The notes below the pieces were generated by a model. It was given only the letters and a program-made list of their open reading frames with translations, was not told where the DNA came from and did no database searches. Positions 56,523 to 64,000 of a stretch of DNA of 64,000 bases are shown here, piece by piece. Positions within the stretch are counted from its first letter, which is position 1; each line of letters opens with the position of its first letter. The position numbers and the translations under genes were made by a program. The stretch lies in the NCBI GenBank assembly GCA_017471925.1, contig JAFURM010000028.1, positions 20,532 through 84,531 of the forward strand, given 5' to 3'. The DNA comes from Bacteroides sp. GTDB lineage: Bacteria; Bacteroidota; Bacteroidia; Bacteroidales; Bacteroidaceae.

Positions 56523-56564
56523 ATTGATAGTTAATAATTGATAGTTAATAATTGATAGGTAATA
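56523..56564. repeat. AT-rich 14-bp tandem repeat upstream of HTCS 1
   Basis: Three copies of ATTGATAGTTAATA (one with a single change) lie at 56523-56536, 56537-56550 and 56551-56564, 8 bp upstream of the HTCS 1 start codon. The unit is related to the 21-bp repeat at 4876-4917. Copy number could vary and alter leader length (inference). Confidence 0.7.
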
Positions 56565-56575
56565 GTTAATGGTTT

Positions 56576-56595
56576 TAGGCACGGATGACACGGAT
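56576..56595. repeat. single-arm copy of the CACGGAT repeat
   Basis: TAGGCACGGATGACACGGAT is identical to the left arm at 13489-13508. It lies in the 97-bp gap between the esterase and HTCS 1 genes, without a paired arm. Confidence 0.65.
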
Positions 56596-56612
56596 TTAAA
56601 CGTTGAATCGTT

Positions 56613-57779
56613 TTAACGTTTCAGCCACTTGTCAAAGAACTGCAGTGTTTCGTGCTGCATCGCTTTGTTGAAGAAATGTTTCTCTTCCCAGATTTTGGTG
56701 ACGAGGCGTTCGCCGGCCTTTTGGCTCTCCCAAGTCTGGCGCATGATGCGGTAAGCATCTTCCACGCCCTCCACCGGGAAGAGCTTGTCGCGTGTGCCGT
56801 TGAAGAAGAGTGCTGGCTTGGGACAGGCTATGGCCGCCACGTGGGGATAGTCCATGTAGCGTCGCAGGCCGGGGAGCAACATGGAATAGGCCGAACCGCC
56901 TTTGTTCTGGTTGTTGGTCAGGGTCATGAGATATGCCGTGGTGTTCATCCAGCAGATGGAGGCCGAAGCGGCCACCACATCGCTCATGGCAGCCATCATC
57001 CATGAACGGTAGGCCCCCATGGAGAAACCCAGACTGCCGATTTTGCCGGCATCCACAAAAGGCAAGGAGGCCAGGAACTCGGCACTGCGCACGTCATCCA
57101 TGTTGATGACACTGCCCCATGAGGTGCCCATCTGCAGGAAGTTGCCGGCCAAGGCCTGCTGGCCGTCATAGTCGGGTCCCTCTTTGCGGCCGCGCTCACC
57201 CCAGAAGAGAGCGTCTATGGCCAGTACGACGTAGCCATGAGCGGCAAAATAGTCTCCTACATACTGGTTGTCATAGCAACCGGCAGCCCAATGGTCGGCA
57301 TCTTCCATCACTTCGGGAGATACGTTGAAAGGACGTACCATCTTCTCCTTGCCGATGCTGAAGTGAGCTCCGTGGTCATGGAGCATCACGATGGCCGGAA
57401 AGGGACCTTCCCCTTCGGGTACCAGCAGGTAGGCCGGGATGCGGCACCACTCGGAGACGTTGAACCAAATCTTCCGGGCTTCATATCCCTCACGCTGTTC
57501 ACGTGCGCTGACGCTCATGCTGTAACTCTCCGGAGCGGGCAGGATGGTTTCGGCACAATCCATCAGCGTGTGGCGTGCCTGTTTGCGCCATTTCTTGAAA
57601 TTCGTTTGCTTGCTGTTACCCCAAGCCATGGGCCAGGTGAGCCGGGCTTTAAGTTCTTCATAAAAGTGGGGCATGTTCTTTTGGGTGCCCCAGGTCAGGG
57701 TGTCCGGTTGGACTTGTTGGGCCTTCAGAGTGGTGGACAGACTCAGGCAAAACAGGATAATCGCAGGAATATGCTTCAT
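56613..57779 (-). CDS. secreted alpha/beta-hydrolase esterase, copy 2
   Basis: A protein of 388 residues with a signal peptide (to about 20), paralogous along its length to the protein at 50944-52092. Shared blocks include MLHDHGAHFSIGKEKMVRPF and DALFWGERGRKEGP. The nucleophile lies in GSLGFSMGAYRSWM and the Asp in NGTRDKLFPVEG; the C-terminal His candidate is in EEKHFFNK rather than the MPHDC of copy 1, so the two may differ in substrate or rate. Function as a pectin-directed esterase is inferred from context. It is divergent from HTCS 2 and may be co-transcribed with HTCS 1. Confidence 0.82.
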   Translation of the reverse strand: MKHIPAIILFCLSLSTTLKAQQVQPDTLTWGTQKNMPHFYEELKARLTWPMAWGNSKQTNFKKWRKQARHTLMDCAETILPAPESYSMSVSAREQREGYEARKIWFNVSEWCRIPAYLLVPEGEGPFPAIVMLHDHGAHFSIGKEKMVRPFNVSPEVMEDADHWAAGCYDNQYVGDYFAAHGYVVLAIDALFWGERGRKEGPDYDGQQALAGNFLQMGTSWGSVINMDDVRSAEFLASLPFVDAGKIGSLGFSMGAYRSWMMAAMSDVVAASASICWMNTTAYLMTLTNNQNKGGSAYSMLLPGLRRYMDYPHVAAIACPKPALFFNGTRDKLFPVEGVEDAYRIMRQTWESQKAGERLVTKIWEEKHFFNKAMQHETLQFFDKWLKR

Positions 57780-57820
57780 AGTATGACTGTTTACTATGGT
57801 GAATAGATGATTTTACAGGG

Positions 57821-57857
57821 CAAAGATAGGGAATTTGGAAGGTTTTCCCTACCTTTG
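57821..57857. promoter_or_regulatory. divergent -7 boxes for esterase copy 2 and HTCS 2
   Basis: Minus strand TATCTTTG (57828-57821) for the esterase and plus strand TACCTTTG (57850-57857) for HTCS 2 both match TAnnTTTG. The plus box ends 20 bp before the HTCS 2 start codon. Clear -33 elements are not seen. Confidence 0.5.
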
Positions 57858-57877
57858 ACACCAATATTTGAAGTACC

Positions 57878-60800
57878 ATGAAAAGAATTTTGTATCTAAT
57901 ATCCCTTTTATCTTCTCTCACGGCCGTTTTTGCGCAAGGAGAGTGTTTCATGACCCACTATTCTTCGGATGACGGTTTGTCGCAAAATACGGTCATGAGC
58001 ATCCTGCAGGACCGTAAGGGAAATATGTGGTTTGCTACGTGGGACGGTATCAACAAGTTTGACGGATATACGTTCAAGACCTATAAAGCCCGCTTGGACA
58101 ATGGCGTTTCGCTGAGCAACAACCGAATTGATTACCTATGTGAAGACCGTTACGGCTTTCTGTGGCTGCTCAGCTATGACAAGCTGGCCTATCGTTTCGA
58201 CCCGCGTACAGAACAGTTCATACGTGTACCGGCCGAGGGAGAGCCCGGCTCCAAGTTACCCTTGGGCAGCGTCAGACTGTTGTCGGACGGGACGGTGTGG
58301 CTCTTTTCTGAAGGAAAGGGAGCCATCAGGGTGCAGACCGATTCGCTGACCTGTGGCCTGAGCACCGAATATTATGCTCCCGATGGTGAGACCATGACCC
58401 TGCCTCATGTGCATGATGTCTATGAGGACGCTTCCGGCAATGAATGGCTGATGACCGAAAACGGCCTGTTTATGTATGCATCGGAGCAGACACCCGCCAT
58501 GGCCTCTTATTTCGTGGAGACCACCGCTTATAACGGACGAGACCATCGAATCAAGGGAAAACAATCGTTCTATCAAGCCTTTGAGACCGAGGATGAACTC
58601 TTCTTCGCCTCTGGTGGCGGACGTTTGTGGCGCTATCAGAAGGCTGGCGGACAATTCCGCCTGTTGCAATTGCCTGTTTCGTCGGCTGTCGTCTCTGTCT
58701 TGTCGGCCGATGAACAGACCCTGCTGTTAGTGACGGCTACGGAAGGACTTTTCTATTATCACCTGGCAGATGAGGGGATAGAACGGTTGCATACACCGGC
58801 TTTATCGGCCTCTCCGGTGATTTCCACCTATAAGGACAGAAATGGTGAGGTGTGGTTGGAACAGCATGTTTCCGGTTCCGTTGCCCACTTCAATCTTCAG
58901 ACCGGTCGGCTGAAAGTGGAACGCATAGCGGTGGAACCTGCTTCCATAGACCGCTCACGCCCTGCTTTCCACGTGCATGAGGATGTGCGGGGCACGGTCT
59001 GGGTGCATCCTTATGGCGGTGGATTCTCTTATTTTGATTCACAGACAAACACGTTGCACCCCTTTTACAACAGTCTGGCCGACAGCGACTGGCGATTCTC
59101 CAACAAAATTCATACGGCTTTCTCGGATTTGCAGGGAAACCTCTGGCTTTCCACCCATTCCAAAGGACTGGAGAAAATTACATTCCGATCTTCCCGCTTC
59201 AATCTGATTACGCCCGAACCTCATCATTATGAGTCGTTGAGCAATGAAGTGAGGGCACTCTGTGAAGACACTTCCGGCAATCTGTGGGCGGGATTGAAGG
59301 ACGGTAAACTGCGGGTGTATGACAAGTCACGCACCTATCGGGGATATATGACGGCCAATGGCACGATTGCCCGTTCGGGCATCCCGATGGCCGGCAATGT
59401 CTATGCCGTGAGGGAGGATAGCCGGGGCAACCTGTGGATTGCCACCAAGGGTGAAGGACTGGTGAGGGCAGAACGTCAGGGAACTGCCTATCGGCTGACC
59501 CGCTATAAGTACAGCAAGGACGACATCTACAGCCTGAGTGATGACAATGTATATGGTGTGTATGAAGATACACAGAGCCGCATTTGGGTGGCTACTTTCG
59601 GTGGAGGTGTCAACTGCCTGATGCGCGACGAGGAAGGAAAGGAGATATTCGTGAGCCACCGGAACAATCTGAAGGGCTATCCGATTGACGAGTGTTACAA
59701 GGCACGTTACATTACGGGAGACGGCAAGGGAAACATCTGGATCGGCACTACGGCCGGTGCGCTGATGGTGAGGGAAGACTTTGCTACGCCCGAAGAGGCC
59801 GACTTCAAACACTATGTGCTCGTTCCTGATGAACCGAACAGCCTGAGCAACAATGATGTCCATTGGATAGTCTCCACCAAGAACGGTGAACTCTATTTGG
59901 CGACCTTTGGAGGAGGACTGAACAAACTGATAGGAATGGATGAAGCGGGAAATGCCAAGTTCTGTGCCTATGATGTAGAGAACGGACTCCCCTCTGACGT
60001 GTTGCTTTCCATCCGTGAAGACAAGGGCGGAAATTTGTGGATCAGTTCGGAAAGCGGCATCAGCAAGTTCAATCCCATCGATGAAAAGTTTGAGAACTAC
60101 AGTGACAAGTCCATCTCGTTCCGGGTGCGTTTCAGCGAGGCCGCTTCGGAATACACCTCTCAGGGAGACCTGATTTTTGGTGTAAGCAACGGTATCTTCT
60201 ATTTCCATCCCGACTCCATCGGGAAGAGTGACTATCTGCCGCCCATCGTCTTCTCCAAACTGCTGGTCTCCAATCGGGATATACAGCCGGGCAGAGGATC
60301 CTTGCTGGAGCAGAGCATTGACGATACCGAGGAACTCCGCCTCTCCCATAAGGAGAACGTCTTCACATTGCAATATGCTGCACTTGACTACTCCGTTCCG
60401 GCTGAAATACAGTATGCCTATATTCTTGAGGGCTTTGAAAAGGAGTGGAATTATGTGGGTGAACAGCGAACTGCCACTTATACGAACCTGCCTAAGGGTA
60501 AGTATCGCTTCAAGGTACGCTCCACCAATGCGGGTGGAGTGTGGGTGGAGAATACCCGTGCATTGGACATCGTGGTGAAACCCTCTTTCTGGGAGACACC
60601 GGTGGCCTACTGTCTCTATGTGCTTCTCTTCATTCTGGTCATGACGATTGCACTCTATTTCTATACGGTGGTCTATCGCCTGAAACATAAGGTCTACCTG
60701 GAACGGCAGATGACCGATATGAAACTGCGTTTCTTTACCGACATCTCCCACGAACTGCGCACACCGCTTACGCTTATTGCCGGACCGGTGGAGTATGTCT

Positions 60801-62380
60801 TGGAACATACCCCATTGCCGGCAGATGCCCACGAACAGCTGAAGGTGGTGGAGCGTAATACCAATCGCATGTTGCATCTGATCAATCAGATTCTGGATTT
60901 CCGCAAGATTCAGAACAAGAAGATGAGGATGCAGGTGCAACGGGTGGATGTAGTGGCTTTCAGCCGCAAGGTGATGAGCAATTTCTATTCCTTGGCCGAC
61001 GAGCATCGCATAGACTTCCTGTTTGAGACGGAAAAGGATGAACTCTACCTGTGGGTCGATGTGGATAAGTTTGAGAAAATCCTCTTCAACCTGCTCTCCA
61101 ACGCCTTCAAGTACACCCCCGATGGCAAGATGATTACCGTTTTCATCAGTGAGGACGAAACGCAGATTTCGATAGGGGTACAGGACCAGGGCATCGGCAT
61201 TGCCGAAAGCAAGCGTAAGTCCATTTTCCTGCGCTTTGAGAATCTGGTGAACAATAACCTTTTCAACCATTCGGGAAGTACCGGCATCGGACTCTCCTTG
61301 GTGAAAGAGATGGTGGACATGCACAAGGCGGTTATTACGGTCAACAGCCATCTGGGCGAGGGCAGTTGCTTCAAGGTGGATTTCCAAAAGGGTAAGGACC
61401 ATTATGACGATACGGTGGAATTCCTGCAGGATGACACTACTGTCACCCTGGAACATAAACGTCCTGTCGTGGACCACCTGCCTGCTGCGGATGAGGATTC
61501 CCAGGGTGGGAAGGGTATCATGCTGTTGGTGGAAGACAACTCGGAACTGCGTCTCTTCCTGCGCAGTGTCTTTATGAATGACTATTGTATCGTGGAGGCG
61601 GAAAATGGTATGGAGGGATGGATTAAGGCCCTGAAATACCTGCCCGACATCATTATCAGTGATGTTATGATGCCAGAGAAGGATGGCATTGCCATGACCA
61701 GGGAACTGCGTGCCGACATGACCACCAGCCACATCCCCATCATCTTGCTGACAGCCAAGACCTCCATAGAGAGTCAGATAGAGGGACTGGACCAAGGAGC
61801 CGATGCATACATCACCAAGCCTTTCAGTGCCTCCTATTTAGAAGCCCGTGTGAAGAATCTGCTCTCCCAACGCCGCAAATTGCAGGCGGTTTACCGCGAA
61901 AACCTGATGCCGGTGGCCAATATGCAACAGCCCACAGAGGAAAAAGCAATGGAGGGTGAAGAGAGACTTGAAGAACAAGAGATGGAAACGCCCGGCCTCT
62001 CTCCCAACGACCGTAAGTTTATGGACAAATTGGTGGAATTGATGGAGAAGAACATGGACAACGGAGAACTGGTGGTCGATGACCTTGTGAAGGAACTGCT
62101 TGTCAGCCGTTCCGTCTTCTTCAAAAAACTGAAGATGCTGACCGGCCTGGCACCTATTGAATTCATCAAGGAGATGCGCATCAACCGTGCCGCCCAGCTC
62201 ATAGAGACCGGAGAGTACACCATGACGCAGATTTCCTATATGGTCGGCATCAATGACCCGCGCTACTTCAGCAAATGCTTCAAGCAGAAGATGGGTATGA
62301 CTCCCACGGAATATCGCGACAGCAAGGCTAAAGTCGCTGCCGAAGACCAATCTCAATCCCAATCTACAGTTACAACTTAA
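57878..62380 (+). CDS. hybrid two-component system (HTCS) sensor-regulator 2
   Basis: A 1500-residue protein with the same architecture as HTCS 1: signal/anchor (1-21), Reg_prop repeats (about 25-780), Y_Y_Y (about 800-895), membrane helix (about 905-930), HisKA with ISHELRTPLTLIAG (His about 958), HATPase_c (NLLSNAFKYTPDG, GSTGIGLSLVKEMVD), receiver (VEDNSELRLFL, Asp about 1262 in SDVMMPEKDG) and AraC-type HTH (about 1385-1480). All catalytic residues are present. The sensor halves of the two HTCS proteins are similar but clearly diverged, suggesting different pectic ligands. The transglutaminase-like gene follows after 2 bp, an unusual partner. Confidence 0.95.
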   Translation: MKRILYLISLLSSLTAVFAQGECFMTHYSSDDGLSQNTVMSILQDRKGNMWFATWDGINKFDGYTFKTYKARLDNGVSLSNNRIDYLCEDRYGFLWLLSYDKLAYRFDPRTEQFIRVPAEGEPGSKLPLGSVRLLSDGTVWLFSEGKGAIRVQTDSLTCGLSTEYYAPDGETMTLPHVHDVYEDASGNEWLMTENGLFMYASEQTPAMASYFVETTAYNGRDHRIKGKQSFYQAFETEDELFFASGGGRLWRYQKAGGQFRLLQLPVSSAVVSVLSADEQTLLLVTATEGLFYYHLADEGIERLHTPALSASPVISTYKDRNGEVWLEQHVSGSVAHFNLQTGRLKVERIAVEPASIDRSRPAFHVHEDVRGTVWVHPYGGGFSYFDSQTNTLHPFYNSLADSDWRFSNKIHTAFSDLQGNLWLSTHSKGLEKITFRSSRFNLITPEPHHYESLSNEVRALCEDTSGNLWAGLKDGKLRVYDKSRTYRGYMTANGTIARSGIPMAGNVYAVREDSRGNLWIATKGEGLVRAERQGTAYRLTRYKYSKDDIYSLSDDNVYGVYEDTQSRIWVATFGGGVNCLMRDEEGKEIFVSHRNNLKGYPIDECYKARYITGDGKGNIWIGTTAGALMVREDFATPEEADFKHYVLVPDEPNSLSNNDVHWIVSTKNGELYLATFGGGLNKLIGMDEAGNAKFCAYDVENGLPSDVLLSIREDKGGNLWISSESGISKFNPIDEKFENYSDKSISFRVRFSEAASEYTSQGDLIFGVSNGIFYFHPDSIGKSDYLPPIVFSKLLVSNRDIQPGRGSLLEQSIDDTEELRLSHKENVFTLQYAALDYSVPAEIQYAYILEGFEKEWNYVGEQRTATYTNLPKGKYRFKVRSTNAGGVWVENTRALDIVVKPSFWETPVAYCLYVLLFILVMTIALYFYTVVYRLKHKVYLERQMTDMKLRFFTDISHELRTPLTLIAGPVEYVLEHTPLPADAHEQLKVVERNTNRMLHLINQILDFRKIQNKKMRMQVQRVDVVAFSRKVMSNFYSLADEHRIDFLFETEKDELYLWVDVDKFEKILFNLLSNAFKYTPDGKMITVFISEDETQISIGVQDQGIGIAESKRKSIFLRFENLVNNNLFNHSGSTGIGLSLVKEMVDMHKAVITVNSHLGEGSCFKVDFQKGKDHYDDTVEFLQDDTTVTLEHKRPVVDHLPAADEDSQGGKGIMLLVEDNSELRLFLRSVFMNDYCIVEAENGMEGWIKALKYLPDIIISDVMMPEKDGIAMTRELRADMTTSHIPIILLTAKTSIESQIEGLDQGADAYITKPFSASYLEARVKNLLSQRRKLQAVYRENLMPVANMQQPTEEKAMEGEERLEEQEMETPGLSPNDRKFMDKLVELMEKNMDNGELVVDDLVKELLVSRSVFFKKLKMLTGLAPIEFIKEMRINRAAQLIETGEYTMTQISYMVGINDPRYFSKCFKQKMGMTPTEYRDSKAKVAAEDQSQSQSTVTT

Positions 62381-62382
62381 AA

Positions 62383-63780
62383 ATGACGAACATGAAAACC
62401 TCTATTTTCAGCCTTCTGGTAGGACTCCTCTGTTTTTCAGCTGCAGCAAAGGCACAGGGAGTCTCAGAAACTAAGTACGATTACAGCACGGTGGCCCGAC
62501 AGATTACCGCAGGTTGTCACACAAAGTGGGAACAGGCCCGTAACATCTATCAATGGCTCTGTCAGAACATAGCCTATGACACGGATTATCGGATTTACAC
62601 GGCCGATGAGTGTTGGGAGAACAAGAAGGGCGTTTGCCAGGCCTATTGTGAACTGTTCTATCGACTGGGAGAGCCTCTTGGATTGAAGTGCATGATCATT
62701 TCCGGGAAGTCCAAGGACTCGGACGGGAAGATTGGTGACATCGGTCATGCCTGGCTCTATGTGGAGGTGGATGGCGGTTGCATTCTGGTGGACCCCACAT
62801 GGGGCGCAGGTGGAGTGAAGGACGGTGTCTTTGAACGGAGTGAGAACGACATGTCCTGGTTCCAGGTAGACCCCTATTGGCTGATATACACCCATTATCC
62901 GGACGATGAACGCTTCCAGTACCTGGATGCTCCAATCAGTTGGGAGACGTTTGTGAAGCTTCCTGTGCTCTATCCGATTATGAGCGACTATGGCTGGAAC
63001 GGCCGGCAGATGTTTGCCGATGTGATGGCCGGCAAGGTGCAGACCTTCCCGACGTTGTATGATAACTATGCGGAAAATCTCTTTCTGACAGATATTCCTA
63101 TACAGAAAACACTGAGGGTGGGACAGTTCTACACCTTCTCTATCCAAAAGAAAAAGAGAAATGAGATTGTACTGATACACGACGGTGAGTTTGTCCATGA
63201 GGCCGAGTGGCAGAGGGAGGGCAACCGCTATACCATCCGTTACATGCCGGTAGCTGCAGGTCCGTTGAAGCTCTCTGTCGCCCAATCCGGTGATACCTAT
63301 GGGGCGGCGGTCACCTATCAGGTCGCTCCTCCCACAGCGCAGGAACTGAAGAATGTGGAGCGTCACTATCCCTACAAGATGCCTGAGATGAAACGCCTGA
63401 AAAACCTTGATGTCCACTGTCTGGAGTTGATAGGTGTGAAGGGAGAAGAGGTCTTGCGCCAGGCAAGGCAGGGTGCACTTCGTGCCTTACCGGTGTTGTA
63501 CAAGGATGCCGAACTCTTCCTTCGCGGGGTGAACATCCCCCTCTCGGAAACGTTGCAGGCCGGACAAACCTATACTTTCTCGTTCATTCCGCAGAAAGGG
63601 CGGGATTGGCAAATCATTAACGGTGAAGATTGGCTGGGGACATGGAGCGTTGATGAAGAGACCGGACGATGGACCATGCAGGTGACCCCTCATGCCGGAA
63701 GCTTGAAACTGGCTGTTCAGCGTGATGAAGCCGGTGTCGGAGGCCCTTACAGCACCATGATTGGTTATACGGTAAGATGA
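62383..63780 (+). CDS. secreted transglutaminase-like protein with two C-terminal repeat domains
   Basis: A protein of 465 residues with a signal peptide (to about 25). The transglutaminase-like core spans about 30-140: Cys85 in KKGVCQAYCELF, His122 in IGHAWLYVE and Asp137 in ILVDPTWGAGG form the triad. The C-terminal part has two related modules (about 228-315 and 375-465), each opening with a LFL-x-I/V-x-I-P... L-x-x-G-Q-x-Y-T-F-S pattern and ending in a LKL(S/A)V strand. Such proteins may act as proteases or as crosslinking enzymes in the periplasm or on the surface; the role is unknown. An ATG at 62392 is an alternative start. It begins 2 bp after HTCS 2. Confidence 0.85.
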   Translation: MTNMKTSIFSLLVGLLCFSAAAKAQGVSETKYDYSTVARQITAGCHTKWEQARNIYQWLCQNIAYDTDYRIYTADECWENKKGVCQAYCELFYRLGEPLGLKCMIISGKSKDSDGKIGDIGHAWLYVEVDGGCILVDPTWGAGGVKDGVFERSENDMSWFQVDPYWLIYTHYPDDERFQYLDAPISWETFVKLPVLYPIMSDYGWNGRQMFADVMAGKVQTFPTLYDNYAENLFLTDIPIQKTLRVGQFYTFSIQKKKRNEIVLIHDGEFVHEAEWQREGNRYTIRYMPVAAGPLKLSVAQSGDTYGAAVTYQVAPPTAQELKNVERHYPYKMPEMKRLKNLDVHCLELIGVKGEEVLRQARQGALRALPVLYKDAELFLRGVNIPLSETLQAGQTYTFSFIPQKGRDWQIINGEDWLGTWSVDEETGRWTMQVTPHAGSLKLAVQRDEAGVGGPYSTMIGYTVR

Positions 63781-63836
63781 GAACATATGTTCAAGCGCCC
63801 ATGAACATAAGTTCAAGTGACCATGAACATATGTTC
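63781..63836. repeat. three-unit GAACATATGTTC palindrome array, 22-bp period
   Basis: Palindromes GAACATATGTTC, GAACATAAGTTC and GAACATATGTTC start at 63781, 63803 and 63825, exactly 22 bp apart, separated by 10-bp spacers (AAGCGCCCAT, AAGTGACCAT). The array begins at the first base after the transglutaminase stop codon. Confidence 0.85.
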
Positions 63837-63910
63837 ATTTTGGGCGGGACATTTTACTTTGTCTTTTCCTGATTTCAGTGGCTCTTCTGCAATTTGGTTG
63901 AAAAAGGCAA

Positions 63911-64000
63911 AGTACTTACTTGGCCAACGCAGTATATATCCGTTAGCACTTGAAGTATATATTACCTGACCGATGAAGTATATATTACTTGGCCGATGAA
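63911..64000. repeat. AGTATATAT-centred tandem array, 20-23 bp period, cut by the window end
   Basis: AGTACTTAC (63911) and AGTATATAT at 63931, 63954 and 63977 are spaced 20, 23 and 23 bp, with TTGGCC or TGACC in the spacers. The last unit runs to the window edge, so the array probably continues. Nothing codes between 63837 and 63910. Confidence 0.75.

Noticed and set aside
59327-61795. Open frame of 822 codons on the minus strand, opposite HTCS 2
   Set aside because: It lies wholly antisense to a gene with complete, recognisable domains and its translation shows no domain; long antisense frames are common in high-GC coding DNA.
63781-63836. Possible rho-independent terminator formed by GAACATATGTTC
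   Set aside because: A 12-bp AT-rich palindrome has no loop room or T-tract; it repeats at 22-bp steps, so it is described as an array instead.

Overview
The window is a 64 kb stretch of a Bacteroidales chromosome, most likely Bacteroidaceae with fairly high GC. The evidence is two SusC/SusD pairs, two hybrid two-component (HTCS) regulators, many secreted glycan hydrolases and esterases, Bacteroidetes-type promoters (-7 box TAnnTTTG, often with a -33 TTTG) and families typical of the order (DUF3256, DUF5715, DUF4325). I see no rRNA, tRNA, CRISPR array, phage or complete insertion sequence.

Layout. 1-1995 is the C-terminal part of a GH2 beta-galactosidase-like enzyme cut by the window edge. 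1985-13469 is a housekeeping block: a thioesterase; tsaC, a ClC channel, fmt, rpe and comEC in one direction; folB and a HIT protein in the other; then an ABC-F ATPase, a GtrA flippase-like protein, a DUF4325 protein and a GT2 glycosyltransferase. 13587-22407 (minus strand) is a secreted glycosidase cluster (GH43, GH97, GH51, GH2) suited to arabinose- and galactose-containing side chains. 22628-30204 is a second housekeeping block: adk, hpt, a POT peptide transporter, nnrDE, a DUF5715 protein, truA, an EamA transporter and a DUF3256 protein. 30743-34631 (minus strand) holds a hexuronate MFS transporter, KduI and an orphan PTS galactitol-type IIC protein. 34923-63780 is a pectin utilisation locus: a GH105-CE8 fusion, a CE12-CE8 fusion, a CE7-like esterase, two SusCD pairs, two paralogous alpha/beta-hydrolases, two HTCS regulators and a secreted transglutaminase-like protein.

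How it works together (inference from families). Outer-membrane SusCD pairs bind and import pectic oligosaccharides. Secreted or periplasmic esterases remove methyl and acetyl groups. GH105 cleaves unsaturated uronides, while GH2, GH43, GH51 and GH97 trim neutral side chains. KduI and the uronate transporter handle 5-keto-4-deoxyuronate and uronic acids. The HTCS proteins sense oligosaccharides and activate transcription. No polysaccharide lyase or GH28 is present, so backbone-cleaving enzymes must lie elsewhere.

The most unusual signals are non-coding. (1) There are arrays of short palindromic units at a 22-23 bp period in gene-end intergenic regions (8804-8991, 30482-30567, 63781-64000). 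(2) A heptamer AATGC[A/G]C directly abuts the -7 box at three pectin-locus promoters, with five helically phased copies before the GH105-CE8 operon. (3) An 84-bp inverted-repeat element is inserted in frame in the ABC-F gene. (4) A diverged repeat of about 240 bp with alternative hairpins occurs at two intergenic sites. (5) The two SusC genes share a near-identical translation-start region.
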